From Anthostomella pinea (taxonomy: Eukaryota > Ascomycota > Sordariomycetes > Xylariales > Xylariaceae): 64,000 nucleotides of DNA. Where the stretch lies: the NCBI GenBank assembly GCA_963556695.1, contig CAUWAG010000019.1, positions 620,001 through 684,000 of the forward strand. The letters run 5' to 3'. A model generated the notes under the pieces. The model saw nothing but the letters and a program-made list of their open reading frames with translations, ran no database searches and was not told where the DNA came from. Below, one piece after another: positions 11,647 to 24,283 of this stretch. Made by a program: the position numbers and the translations under genes. The number at the start of each line of letters is the position of its first letter. Position 1 is the stretch's first letter.

Positions 11647-14600
11647 ATGCGTCCCGAAGTCGAGCAAGAACTCGCCCACACCTTGCTCGTCGAGCTCCTC
11701 GCATACCAGTTCGCCTCCCCCGTGAGATGGATCGAAACACAAGATGTCTTTCTCCGCGACAAGACCGCCGAGCGCATTGTCGAGGTTGGTCCGGCAGACA
11801 CATTGGGCGTCATGGCCAAGAGGACACTTGCCTCCCAGTACGAAGCCTTTGACGCAGCAAAATCGGTCCAACGACAAATCCTGTGCTATAACAAGGATGC
11901 AAAGGAAATCTACTACGATGTAGACCCTATAGATGAAGAACCCGAACCCACACCCGCCGCTGCCAGCAGTTCGTCAAATTATGCGCCGACATCAGCCCCG
12001 GCCGCGGCCGCAGCTCCAGCTTCAGCTGCTCCGTCGAGTGCAGGACCGGCTGCCGCAGTCCCTGATGCACCGGTTTCCGCCCTCGAGATCGTCAGAGCTT
12101 TGATTGCGCAAAAGTTGAAGAAACCTTTTCTGGAAGTGCCCCTGAGCAAGGCCATCAAGGACTTGGTAGGAGGTTCGTACATGCTTGGCCACTTGTGAAT
12201 TGTTTGTTACTGGGACTAATTTTGATATTAGGCAAATCTACGCTTCAAAATGAGATCATCGGTGACCTGGGGAAGGAGTTTGGTTCTACACCCGATAAAC
12301 CGGAAGATACCCCCCTGGACGAGCTTGGTGGGCTGATGCAACAGACGTTTAATGGGCAACTGGGGAAGCAATCGCAGTCCCTGATTGCGCGATTGGTATC
12401 CTCGAAGATGCCTGGCGGTTTCAACATCACAGCTGCTCGGAAGTACCTGGAAACCAGATGGGGTCTGGCATCCGGTAGACAAGACGGTGTTCTCATTCTC
12501 GCCATAACGATGGAGCCACCCGCGCGTCTCACCTCGGAAGGCGACGCCAAGGCTTACTTCGACGACGTGGTACAGAAGTATGCTGCCAACACAGGGGTCA
12601 GTTTGTCCACCGCTGCATCTGCTGGTCCAGCTGCCGGCAGTGGTGGTGGCATGATGATGGATCCTGCTGCCATCGACGCCCTCACCAAAGACCAACGCGC
12701 GCTTTTCAAGCAACAGCTTGAATTACTTGCTCGGTATTTGAAGATGGATCTCCGAGCTGGCGACAAGGCGGCTCAGACCTCGCAAAAGTCATCACAGGTT
12801 CTTCAAGCACAGCTTGATCTCTGGTCTGCTGAGCATGGCGATTTCTACGCTGGGGGCATCGAACCCGTCTTCAGTCCCCTCAAGGCACGGATATACGACT
12901 CGTCTTGGAACTGGGCCCGCCAAGACGCCCTTAGCATGTACTACGATGTTATCTTTGGTCGACTCCGCATCGTCGACCGCGAGATCGTCAGTCGGTGCAT
13001 TCGCATCATGACCAAGTCGAACCCTCTACTTCTCGAATTCATGCAATACCACATCGACAATTGTCCCACCGAACGTGGAGAGACTTACGCACTGGCCAAG
13101 TTGCTTGGTGAGCAGCTGATTGAGAACTGTAAAGAGGTCCTAAACGTGTCGCCTGTCTACAAGGACGTAGCTGTGCCGACCGGGCCACATACCACCATCG
13201 ACCCTCGTGGAAACTTGAGCTACGAGGAGGTGCCTCGACAGAGCTGCCGCAAGCTCGAGCGCTACGTTCAGCAGATGGCCGAGGGTGGCAAGATCTCTGA
13301 GTACGGCAATCGTGCCAAAGTGCAGAATGACATTGCACGCCTCATCAAGCTCATGAAAGAGCAGCACAAGATGTCAAAGACTGCGAAGCTAGAGTTCAAG
13401 AACCTGTACGGCGGCGTTCTTCGCTCGCTGGCAATGAACGAGAGCCAGATCATGCCCAAGGACAATCCCAGATCCAGCGGACTCGGAAAGAAGATCGCTT
13501 CGAAGGCCAACAGTCAACCCAACAAAGGCAAGATGGAGACCATTCCCTTCTTGCACCTCAAGCGACACAACATGCATGGCTGGGAGTACAGCAAGAAGCT
13601 CACCGGAGTCTACCTCAACTGCCTCGAGGGGGCTGCCAGGGACGGTGTCACCTACCAGGACAAATATGTTCTCATGACTGGTGCAGGTGCCGGCTCCATT
13701 GGTGCTGAGGTTCTCCAGGGACTCATCAGTGGTGGTGCTAGAGTGATTGTGACAACCAGCCGGTTCTCACGCCAGGTCACCGAAGACTACCAAGCAATGT
13801 ACGCCAAATACGGTGCTCGCGGATCGCAGCTCGTAGTTGTTCCCTTCAACCAAGGCAGCAAGCAAGATGTTGAGGCACTGGTCGACTACATTTACGATCC
13901 AAAGAACGGGCTTGGCTGGGATCTTGATTACATTGTTCCGTTTGCTGCCATATCCGAAAACGGTCGGCAAATCGACCAAATCGACTCCAAGTCGGAGCTT
14001 GCTCATCGCATCATGTTGACCAACCTTCTACGTCTTCTCGGGCGCGTGAAGTTGCAGAAGTCTGACCGTGGTTTTGAGACCCGTCCTGCGCAAGTCATTC
14101 TGCCTCTGTCTCCCAACCACGGTACCTTTGGTAGCGATGGTCTCTACTCCGAGTCGAAGCTCGGCCTGGAAACGCTCTTCAACCGCTGGCACTCCGAGGA
14201 CTGGGCCAACTACCTCACCATCTGCGGTGCAGTCATTGGTTGGACCCGCGGTACTGGCCTCATGTCCGGCAACAACATCGTTGCTGAGGGTGTGGAACGA
14301 TTCGGTGTCCGCACCTTTTCTCAGCAAGAAATGGCCTTCAACCTTCTTGGTCTCATGTCTCCCAACATTGTTGACATTTGCCAGCATGAGCCGGTCTTCG
14401 CTGACCTCAATGGTGGTCTTCAATTCATCCCCAACTTGAACGACACAATGACACGGTTGCGAAAAGACATCACCGAGACTAGCGAGGTCCGTCGAGCCGT
14501 CACGAAGGAGACTGCTATCGAAGACAAGATCATCAACGGTGAGGACTCGGAGGCTTTATACAAGAAGAAATTCATCCAGCCTCGTGCCAACCTCCAGTTC

Positions 14601-17355
14601 AGATTCCCGCGTCTTCCAGACTGGGAGACGGAAATCAAACCTCTCAACGAAGACCTGGAAGGAATGGTTGACCTTGAAAAGGTCGTCGTCGTCACTGGAT
14701 TTGCCGAAGTCGGTCCTTGGGGTAACTCCAGAACCCGTTGGGAGATGGAAGCGTTCGGCGAGTTCTCGTTGGAGGGCTGTGTTGAAATGGCTTGGGTCAT
14801 GGGTCTCATCAAGAATCACAATGGACCTATCAAGGGTCAGCCTTATTCTGGATGGGTGGATGCCAAGTCTGGTGACCCTGTCGAAGAGAAGGACATCAAG
14901 CCGAAGTACGAAAAGTACATCCTGGATCACGCAGGTATCCGTCTCATTGAACCGGAACTTTTCGATGGGTATGACCCCAACAAGAAGATGATGCTGCACG
15001 AGGTTTCCATAGACGAGGACCTCGAGCCTTTCGAAGCATCCAAGGAGACTGCGGAAGAGTTCAAGAGAGAGCATGGAGACAAGTGCGAGATCTTTGAGAT
15101 CCCGGAGAGTGGAGAGTATATCATCCGCATGAAGAAAGGTGCTTCCCTCTGGATCCCGAAGGCCCTTCGCTTCGATCGCCTCGTCGCAGGTCAGATTCCA
15201 ACCGGCTGGGATGCCAAGAAGTATGGCGTTCCCGATGACATTATCTCTCAAGTCGACCGTGTCACCCTCTACACCTTGGTTTCCGTATCCGAGGCTCTCC
15301 TATCATCTGGTATCATTGACCCTTACGAGTTCTACAAGTATGTCCACGTATCTGAGGTCGGTAACTGCATCGGGTCCGGTATGGGTGGTATGACAGCACT
15401 TAATGGGATGTATACCAAGCGCAAGATGGATCAGCCCGTGCAGAACGACATCTTGCAGGAGTCCTTCATCAACACCATGGCCGCCTGGGTCAACATGCTG
15501 TTGTTGTCTTCTTCCGGTCCCATCAAGACTCCAGTTGGCGCCTGCGCAACTGCTGTTGAGTCGCTGGATGTCGGTTTTGAGACCATCATGGAGGGCAAGG
15601 CTCGCGTTTGTCTTGTGGGAGGATTTGATGACTTCGGCGAGGAGGGATCGTACGAATTCGCAAACATGAAAGCAACAAGCAACGCAGTCGACGAATTTGC
15701 CCATGGCCGCACTCCAGGGGAGATGTCCCGCCCTACCACTACGACCCGAAACGGGTTCATGGAATCCCAGGGTTGTGGTGTTGAGATCATCATGACGGCT
15801 AAGCTCGCGCTTGACATGGGTCTTCCCATCTACGGCATCCTCGCTCTTACCACCACCGCAAGTGACAAGACCGGACGCTCTGTGCCAGCACCAGGTCAAG
15901 GTGTCTTGACAACTGCCCGGGAGGTGCCCGGCAAGTTCCCTTCGCCGCTGCTTGATATGAAATACCGTCGCCGACAAATCGAGCTCCGCAAGAAACAAAT
16001 TCGCAACTGGAAGGAGTCAGAGCTCGAGTATCTATACGAAGAGGTATCGGCCATGCAGTCTCAAGGCCACGAGTTCGACGCGAAGGAATACACACAAGAA
16101 CGTGCCGTACATGTGGAGAAGGAGGCAGCCCGGCAAGTGAAGGAAGCCCTCCGGAGTTTCGGCAACAACTTCTGGAAACAAGACAGCTCCATTGCTCCTC
16201 TTCGCGGTGCCCTTGCAACATGGGGTCTCACGATCGACGACCTCGGTGTGGCGTCCTTCCACGGAACCTCTACCAAGGCTAACGACAAGAATGAGTCATC
16301 TGTCATTTGTCAGCAACTCCGTCACCTCGGCCGTAAGAAGGGAAATGCGGTCATGGGTATCTTCCAGAAATACCTCACGGGTCATCCCAAGGGTGCTGCC
16401 GGAGCCTGGATGTTCAACGGCGCCCTTCAAGTCTTGAACACTGGCTTGGTACCAGGCAACCGCAATGCGGACAATATCGACGAAGTCATGGAGCAGTTTG
16501 ATTTGATCGTCTACCCGAGCCGAAGCATCCAGACCGACGGTGTGAAAGCATTCTCGGTCACATCCTTCGGCTTTGGCCAAAAGGGTGCTCAGGCCATTGG
16601 TGTCCACGCCCAGTACTTGTTCGCTGCTCTGGACAAGCAGGCGTATGCCGAGTACGTCGCCAAGGTGACTGCTCGTCAGAAAAAATCATACCGGTACTTC
16701 CATAATGGCATGGTCAACAACACGTTATTCCAAGCCAAGTCCACTGGGCCATACACCGACGAGCAGCTCTCGTCGGTTCTTCTGAACCCTGATGCCCGGG
16801 TCAGTGAGGACAAGAAGTCTGCCGGCCTCGCCTATGCATCCAACTTCGCAAACCAAGCTGCTGCACCACAACTTGCGAAATCCAAGACCACGAAGGAGAT
16901 GGTCGAGGGGCTCGCCCGAAGTCTGGAAACTGGGAAGAATAACAAGGTTGGCGTTGATGTGGAGGATATTGCAGACATCAACATCGAGAATGACACCTTC
17001 GTCCAGCGCAACTTCACCAAGGAAGAGATCGCTTACTGTGGCAGAAGTCCTAGTCCACAGAGCTCCTTTGCCGGAAGATGGTGTGCAAAGGAAGCGGTCT
17101 TCAAGAGTCTCAACGTCGAAAGTAAAGGTGCTGGCGCGCCCTTGATTGAGATCGAGATCCTCTCCAACGAGCAAGGTGCCCCTATCGTTTCCGTAAGTCC
17201 CTTGCCACCCAAGCCCATTTACGTTGATTGCTGATTCATCCTAGCTTCATGGCAATGCCGAAGACGCTGCGAAAAAGGCAGGTGTGAAGGAGATCAGTGT
17301 GTCGATATCGCATTCTGAGACCCAGGCGATTGCCATAGCAGTTGCAACCTTCTAG
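11647..17355 (+). CDS. Fatty acid synthase subunit alpha (FAS2 type)
   Basis: The alpha chain of the cytosolic fatty acid synthase carries the acyl carrier protein, ketoreductase, ketosynthase and phosphopantetheinyl transferase domains. Exons are 11647-12172, 12232-17192 and 17245-17355 (introns of 59 and 52 nt); the joined frame is 1865 aa, a normal full length. The N-terminus completes the malonyl/palmitoyl transferase fold. An Ala/Pro/Ser linker at about 100-145 leads to the carrier domain, whose phosphopantetheine site is Ser178 in GGKSTLQNE. The ketoreductase nucleotide loop [11 protein letters not shown] starts near 654. The ketosynthase triad is Cys1280 (GACATAVES), His1519 ([10 protein letters not shown]) and His1560 (GHPKGAAGA). 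The transferase starts at VGVDVEDI near 1748 and retains [10 protein letters not shown]. The full transferase domain and length fit the housekeeping FAS rather than the shorter alpha chains of aflatoxin-type clusters. Confidence 0.97.
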
Positions 17356-19182
17356 TTTGGCCCCGCGATCCTCGGTGCTTGTGTTCTGTACATAATGGGC
17401 TCGGTGTCTGGCGGCATGGGATTCCTCTTTTCGCTTTCGTACTTTATACCTTATGCACTCAGGCCAGCCAGACTAGGGGGCTCTGTATTGCTGAACTTTG
17501 CCACGACCGCAATCGGGGAAGTATCAAGATTAGAAGATGCTGCAGTGACCGAAACCTAATGACAAGAAATGCTTGGGTGGATCGGTCCCCCGAAGCTGAG
17601 AGGCATCACAATAGAATATCTCTATAGAAACTACAAGCTTCTCACGAAAGTCTCGAGTTGGTCAATTAGTGCGCGAAAGTTTTATGAGAATTTACAGCCT
17701 GCTTTAGCCAACATGTCCGCGTCGTGATTCCCAGTTTACATGTGAAATACGCCGGATGCCGAGGACGCATGACGTCCATCCAGTCCCTTGCTTTCCATGG
17801 TAAGTTATTGCAGTCTGCAGGGCACCTTGGCACCGCTTCCTCGGTCAAGACGTTTTGGATACTGTTTGGCGGACTCACAGGTGAGCGAGAGGGGGGTGGG
17901 GGGTGACAGCATTCGGCGCCCATATCAATACACTGGAGGGTGGGATGAAGGAATTCGGTGAACTTGGGAGTCTTGTGGTCCGGGTGGGAAATTTGATATG
18001 TGGAGTGAGCTACATAGGTAGGTATCATTAAAGGGTGGACGTGGGCGGTGGACTGGCTGTGTTAATAGGATGTCTTGATTGGTATTCGCAGTAAGGTTCG
18101 ATGCGCTAGGAGGTTGGACGTTATCTTGGGCCTTTGAGTGATGGAAACAATTTTTGGGTGTGTGAGAGAGTTGGACATGCTGATACTGGTCAGATGTGTT
18201 GTAGAAGGAAGGGTGTCTATGTGGTGTGCGGTACGTGGTGCGTCGGGCCGTGCTGTTTAGACATAGTGAAATGGAAGATGAGGAACTGAGTCTGGGGATG
18301 GTTGAGGTTGAGGTGTCTTCGTGAAATCAGGGGGCAGGTAGATGGTCATTTGGGGTCAAAGTTGTCACGGCTTGAGACGGAAAGGGATCATGGGGTCATG
18401 GGATTGGGTATGGTGGAGGTGTCCACGGCCACGTCAAGATACTGTTCGGGGATCTATGATCAGGTTATCAGAAGAATATTTTAGGAACCGGTGGAAGAGA
18501 ACTCGAGTGCTACTAGAGAATCCTCGGGCTAGGTGGACGCGGTGAAAAGGTCCTCTTAGTCTGAGGATCTTCTATTAGATGGTATTGCTTTTGACAAGAC
18601 ATGCACCACACAGAGCTCATCGACTGTTCCTGTCTCAATTTTATAGAACCACTTGTGAGCGCATCACAATTAAACAAAGGACTCTCTGCAGTAGACGATG
18701 GAGAGGGGCCCTGGATCACGTATGGCTGTTTGCTGGTCTCAACCTATGTTCTCCAGTTCAGTGAGCACTTTGATGAGGACATCAAGTTATGTCCGTCAAT
18801 ATTCTGAGCCTTTGATGGAGGCGTCCTTGTGCTACTCTGAGTCACCGGCATCTTGGAGGCCAAAGCAAGTCTCTTGTCAATGTCTATGAATCTTTAGAGT
18901 AGTGAAAGGAGAGGGGGTTTGTTTGGTTCACCAGTGCGTCTTAATGTATGAGACCTTCTAACGGACCTGCAGGCAGGCAGCTACACCGACAGCCAAGCCC
19001 AAGGGATCAGTCAGGCTTTGATTCCATATTTCAAGGGCCTACAGCTCCTACGATCATCCTGCATTCCGTCACCCAGTACCAACCCTTTCGTCCAGTACAG
19101 CTTCCAAACCATCAACGCATCACAGTGGCATAAGCCTTGCTCCCCGACACGTCCAGATCATTCGACCCATCTTCAACTCAAG
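17356..19182. other. Intergenic, no supported gene
   Basis: This follows the FAS alpha stop. Frames on both strands are short and lack recognisable motifs. The plus strand from about 17900 to 18600 is noticeably G- and T-rich without a clear repeat unit. I see nothing else to annotate. Confidence 0.5.
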
Positions 19183-19243
19183 GTATGCTAAGGTGCCATG
19201 GGCTACCACATAGTCTCTGTTCTGACTGACCTGGGGAAATCAG
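19183..19243 (+). other. Probable 5'UTR intron
   Basis: A GTATGC donor at 19183 and AATCAG acceptor ending at 19243, with a CTGAC branch-like motif inside, lie just before the ATG at 19249. Removing these 61 nt places the well-placed start TCAACATGGCC directly after the splice. Confidence 0.5.
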
Positions 19244-19248
19244 TCAAC

Positions 19249-19716
19249 ATGGCCGAGAACAGCACCCGCGATACTTTCAAAGACAGCGGCACCAAGTCCA
19301 GTGATGAAAAGACTCCGGTATTGGCTCCAGCTTTCGCCGTCGCCAACGTCGAGCTAGCGACTGCTCATGAGGACCTTATGTCCGAGTTCGACAGCGTCGT
19401 GGGAAGCGACGACTCCCTCGACTCTTCTGATACCTCCGAGAAGCTGTCCGACACCGCAAACGCAGTCACGAGCCATGATTATCTGAGCAAGAAAGCCAAG
19501 GCCAAGCTCAACTTTGAGGGGGAACTGGATAATCTGGCAGGCAGCTACAATGAGCTCGAGCGAGGCGAGAAGAATATGAGAACCATGGCGCAGAAGGTGC
19601 GGGACGCTCTTATCACCATTGAGAACTTCGTGAATCAGGCAGAGTACCTACTCCATGGCTCAGAAGATGTCACGGACTGTATTGAGAGCTTGCAGGAGAT
19701 TTCGAAGAAGCTCTGA
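19249..19716 (+). CDS. Hypothetical acidic helical protein, 155 aa
   Basis: A single open frame of 155 codons from ATG 19249. I prefer this start to the in-frame ATG at 19198 because the segment before it has the marks of an intron (GTATGC at 19183, CAG at 19243) and the 19249 ATG sits in a better context (CAACATGG). The first third is Ser/Asp/Thr-rich and probably disordered. From about residue 85 (KKAKAKLNFEGELDNLAG) the sequence looks amphipathic and helical, and could form a coiled coil to the C-terminus. No signal peptide or membrane segment is visible. I do not recognise the family and give it no function. Confidence 0.55.
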   Translation: MAENSTRDTFKDSGTKSSDEKTPVLAPAFAVANVELATAHEDLMSEFDSVVGSDDSLDSSDTSEKLSDTANAVTSHDYLSKKAKAKLNFEGELDNLAGSYNELERGEKNMRTMAQKVRDALITIENFVNQAEYLLHGSEDVTDCIESLQEISKKL

Positions 19717-20651
19717 GCAGAACAGGATGCAATGTGGATTTGCTGCCCGGAGTTGTCGGCGTACTAGCCTGTTCTCACACTGGTCAATGAGATTCCAATT
19801 GTCAGAGACTCCGAACGAATGAGTCAGGTTGATCACCTACTGTACCTGTGTCGGTTTGTTCTGGTTTCATGAGCGGCGATACTGCTCGCAGCTGTGTTGA
19901 TGAGAATTTATGGTGACATCCTTCGTTTGCACTGAGAATTTCCTCATTTGCCTTTTTGGGAAAGTGTTTGGCAGTTATTAGATTAGACATGGTGTCAAAA
20001 TACGTGCTCAGGCGTATTTAGCCTTGCTCTGAGCAGAATATGTGTCATTCTGTGGGATGACCTGGTAGCCGTTAAAGGTCCGTCTCCCACTTTATTTATG
20101 TAGGATGGTACCCCTATTAGCTACCTTTATTCTTCTTCAATCTCACCCATGGCCTATTCGTCTTGAAGCAACTGATTTGACCGGCACGATCCGTTGCGGG
20201 CTGTCAATAACAGCTCGCAGGCCCTGCCCATCAAGGTACAAGTGGATGAGTCTGTGCCACGAAATAAGTTAATGTAGCCACGAACACTTTTCCCTTTTAA
20301 AGTCAGCACAGTCTCGAGCACCTTTCCCTAACAAGGTCTGCGACAAGTCACGACACCAACACCTTTCCTTCACAAGAATCAGCGACGATAGCAATTCCCA
20401 ATTACTACGGTGCGTCGTAACTTACCCCTTGGTATTTACAAAAGCCGAACACCACGCTGATATTGCGCACAGCACGCCATCAAAGACCTCATGTCCCCCA
20501 CCCTAGCATACTGAGAGATGGTATCGATCTTAGAATCGATTCCGGCTCTGCAGCAACCTTGAGAAAATCAACAATCTTTTTGGTGGCTCCTGGCTGAACC
20601 CTATCAATCTTCTCCCTCAACCTTAACGCCTACGCCGACAAGGACAACATC
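19717..20651. other. Intergenic, no supported gene
   Basis: Nothing coding that I can support. Two tandem-like CACCTTTCC segments occur near 20318-20370, just upstream of the RBR-like locus, where the promoter and leader of that locus would lie. Confidence 0.45.
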
Positions 20652-21375
20652 ATGGACGAGTGTTGCGTCGGCTGTCAGGAACAGTTCAGCCCCCAGGATT
20701 CCATCAACGTCGACTGCGGATGTTTCTATTGCACGAGTTGCGTCTTACGCCACTTCCAGTTCGCCGTTCGCACCGACGCAGATTTCCCGCCTCGGTGTTG
20801 TTACGAAATCTCATTCACCCCAAAGCTAGCAGCCATTTTGGAGAAGGAGCTTATCGCCAAATACTGCGAGAGGCGTCTCGAGTACGAATGCCAGAAACGG
20901 CTCTACTGTCCGAACAAAGGGTGCTCCGAGTTTATTCCGGAACATTAGCGATTCCTAGGTTTCGCCGTCTGCGTGGCTTGTGGCCTATGCAGCTGTGCCA
21001 AGTGCAAAGGAGCATACCACGAGGGACACTGTCCCCCCGAGGACGAAGCCACCAAGCAAACTCTTGAGCTAGCTGCTTCTGAAGGATGGAAGCGCTGCTA
21101 CCGCTGCCTAACGCTCGTTGATAGGATCGAGGGATGCAACCACATGATGTAAGTCCCAGTTCCGTGTCCTCTAGCACCCGTCCAAGGCAAGGGGGCGTCG
21201 ATTATCTGAGTCCGGGTTGCTAACAATCAGTTCCAGTTGTACTTGTGATGCGGAATTTTGCTACAAGTGCTCAGCGCGCTGGAAGACTTGCGACTGCGGG
21301 GAGTACAGCGATGTGGAATCTGAGGATGAGGAGGTTCATGTTGAGGATGTGATGGATGAATCAGGTGCGCCCTAG
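20652..21375 (+). pseudogene. RBR (RING-IBR) ubiquitin ligase gene with an in-frame TAG
   Basis: The frame encodes RING1-type cysteines (CCVGC, then CGCFYCTSC), an in-between-RING region (LYCPNKGC, then CVACGLCSCAKCKGAYH and GHCP) and a RING2-like region (RCYRCLTLVD, CNHM, CTCDAEFCYKC). Exons 20652-21148 and 21237-21375 join over an 88-nt intron with a GCTAAC branch site, restoring CNHMICTCDAEFC, so the splice model is convincing. A TAG at 20946-20948 interrupts the frame between the first and second IBR cysteine groups, and the same frame continues without shift for another 142 codons. A C-to-T change in CAG would explain it. RBR ligases pass ubiquitin through a RING2 cysteine; the truncated 98-aa product would lack that module. 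It could also be a sequencing error or a read-through stop. Confidence 0.7.
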
Positions 21376-22005
21376 CACTCGGGCTGCTTAATCGACAGTA
21401 GATGAGGTCTACGGGGGTGTTGGCAACCTCCGCCGGCACGATTGCCACATTCTTGCCGGTAACTACCAGACAGAATCTGGTTCTATACTGTAGCACAAAT
21501 GCACACTGTCTTGCTATCTGTATCTTGTCAGAATACCTTATATGTTTGTTTGTTTTGTATTTAACGTGGGGGATTGCTCCTCAGTAGTGCAAACCACGCC
21601 TCCCGGAGCCTCTGCATCGCAGGGTTGTGGAGGTATCAAGATAATAAGTGCAGTCAGTCCCGCTCACGAACCCATCCCCGTTGTTGCGGCGGTATGACCT
21701 TGGGTCATCCATCTGATCCTTTGAGAATACCTTATATATTTGCATCTTGTCTCTATCCACACCTCCCAGCCTGCTGCAGTACGGCCCCTACCTCAGCAAA
21801 ACTACACCGAGAACTACCAACACCAGCTACGTCAACAACATTGAACTACACAAAAAACTACATCAATAACTACACCAACAATTGCACTAATAACTACACT
21901 AGTAACTAACATTACGGCGCTGCCAGCTGACTAGCAAGTAAGGAGGTATACTCAAGGTGCAAATAGCATGAATGCAGAATCACCACGGCTACCTAAGCAA
22001 ACCGT
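21376..22005. other. Intergenic with a degenerate AACTACA-rich tract
   Basis: No gene supported. From about 21800 to 21909 the plus strand is a degenerate run of AACTACA-like units (AACTACACC, AACTACATC, AACTACACT). Confidence 0.5.
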
Positions 22006-23095
22006 CTACAAAGAATCCTCCCGGGAGACCATATCCTGCAACCAAACAATAGCATCTGCGATCTCCCTCGAGACCTGCGACGATCTCGGTATCTCGTGCC
22101 CGCCGCCTGTGTCAAATACCCGCCTCTTGTCAGGGTTGCAGAACCAAGCCAACTGCACCGCAGCCGGATACCGCGGGTCCTTGATGCCGTAGATGTGCAC
22201 CGTAGGAATGTCGATCACGAGGTGCTCCGGTATATCGGTCAGATTCAGCCCGTACACATCGTCAGCCTCCAGCGGCGGCAGCGCCTTCGGGTCCAATCCG
22301 TCCTCGCTCGTCTTATTGTCATCACCGCCCTGCCGCTCGAACATCTCGACTTCCCTGCGGTGATACAACGTCGTCGTATCACGCCACAGGCTCGTCTGTC
22401 GCCTCACGAGCGGCGGCCTCTTCTCACTACTCGACTTCGTCACAGTCGCACCCCTCCCACCACCGCCACATGCACCATCCACCCCACCGCCCTCCATCAG
22501 CGCCCGGATCTCCATACCCGCCGCCGCCGCCTTGCGCTGCAAATCCCTCCCCGTAAGCTCATTAATCTCAAACGCCTTCTTCGGCACCCTAAGCCCCCAC
22601 ACCTCGAGCAGCGGCAGCGGCACGCCGCCACAGATGAACACGATGCCCCGGACCGGCAGCGGTGTTCCCGGCCGCTCGATGCGGTGCGCCATCAGCAGGC
22701 CCGCGGCCAGTGCCGAGCCCTGAGAGAAGCAGATCAGGGCGTCGTAGGGCTCGCCGGCGGCGCGCGCGGCGTCGAGGATGGCCAGGATGAATAGGGGTGC
22801 GGCCTCGACTTCCGGGATCGTGTAGTTGCGGCAGAAGGTGTAGTGCGGACCAGGGAAGAAGGGCGAGATGGCGCGCGTGGCGTCGCATTCGTGGGGCGCG
22901 TTGACGAAGGTGAAGGTGTGTTCGCCCGGGGGCAGTTTGGCGCGGAAGGCGGCTGTCGGTGCTGTGTTAGTCTGGGGAATTGAGGGCGGGGTTGGAGGTG
23001 GAGGGTCGAATAGGGGGGTGGCGCGGTCACTTACACGTCTGCACCTTGAAGATGGCGGCGCTGGTGCCCATGCCGTGGAGGCAGAGGAACTTCAT
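22006..23095 (-). CDS. FSH1-family serine hydrolase, 335 aa
   Basis: Exons 23095-23035 and 22952-22006, separated by an 82-nt GTAAGT...CAG intron, join in frame to 335 aa. The start MKFLCLHGMGTSAAIF and the nucleophile elbow LICFSQGSALAAG are hallmarks of the FSH1 alpha/beta-hydrolase family, and the later HIYGIKDPRYP and GGGHEIP supply the expected acidic residue and catalytic His. The family includes thioesterases that release products from fungal polyketide synthases (LovG type) as well as housekeeping esterases. A Gly/Ser/Arg-rich insertion at roughly 170-235 separates the Ser region from the acid and His and is longer than I would expect. Its neighbour in the same orientation is an AflR-like regulator, hinting at secondary metabolism, but no synthase is nearby, so the substrate is unknown. 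Confidence 0.88.
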
Positions 23096-24283
23096 CTTGA
23101 TGTTGGGCCTGCTCTGGATTGACAGGGTGCAGGGATTCAGCGAGATCTCGATTGGGTGTGATTCTGATTGGAGGCGACTATGCTGGCAGTAGCTTTGATA
23201 GATGCAGCTGTAGAGAGTTGGACAAGGGAGTGAAGTTCGACTGGATCATGTGCGAAATATACTGAAGGATTGCATGTGCAGGGGAAGACATTTATTGGTG
23301 TGTATGGGTTGGATCTCTTGCCAGAGGTTGCAAGTCAAATACAGAATGTGCGTACAGAAAGGCCGCCCATATGCATGTCTCATCGGAAGGCCTTGGAGTT
23401 TCATTGGCTTCTCAATGCACTGGTTCGAACGGAGTTACTAGACGGGGTTACGTTGCTTTGATCGCAATATATTTATCTCAGTCTTTGAACCAAATTGCAA
23501 CATCTTTACTAATCTTCACTGCTGAAAGGGGTTGGCCAATTTCTGTTGAGGGGCCGGACTTCTTCATCCTAGGCAATGTAGGATCAATAAAGTCCGCACC
23601 CTGCTGAGAGCTCCCCTCACAACCCCATTTAGTTTGGTGTTGCATTCGAGCCGGTCAGCCCCCAGCGACGAGGCGTTCAACAGCTGAACGGGAATGGGGG
23701 CCCCATGCACGTCAGGTTGCATCGAGGGCTCACGCGTGCAGCCCATCGTGGTATCAGGGATTACAGCGTCGTATTTGTGACTGCAGCCCGCTGGCTTTGG
23801 TAAGATAAGGAAAAGACAGGAGGACGCCATCAGCACCGGGTCTCTGACGGCTGGCCGGATGGACCGACCGCATGGGACTTGTCTTGTCTCGGGCCCATTC
23901 GCTGGTGGCACAGGTGTTGTGTGTCTTGGATGCTGACTCAGACGCAAGAAACCGAGCTGGGGCAGAGTGGTCATGTTGCTGAGGTTGGTCGGTACAGACA
24001 GACGCGAGGTTTGTATTAGTCTCTTTCGATGACATTGAACATCGTGTTATACCTTTGGGGGTAAATCCAAGTGGCTTATTATACATATTATGCTCTAGAC
24101 AGAGATAACAGCCTCCAGAAAATAAACCCATTGATATCGTATAGTACATTGATATGCTCCAGAACAGACTGCAAGAAAACAACCCATCGACATCGTATAG
24201 TAAGTACAGTATATTCGTACACGGGAGAGAAATGCTCCCACACTGGATAGCACAATGCCTCATTCCCATCCCGTTAGTTATGG
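23096..24283. other. Intergenic, no supported gene
   Basis: This separates the hydrolase gene from the stop of the AflR-like gene on the same strand. Frames here have no recognised motifs. A short near-duplicate (CATTGATATCG/CATCGACATCG followed by TATAGTA) occurs at 24129-24202. Confidence 0.45.

Noticed and set aside
12228..17218. Antisense frames within the FAS alpha gene, some above 200 codons
   Set aside because: GC-rich coding sequence commonly leaves open antisense frames; they show no domains, while the sense frame has all FAS motifs.
23420..23440. GGTTCGAAC-like motif suggesting a tRNA T-arm
   Set aside because: No acceptor, D or anticodon stem could be placed around it.
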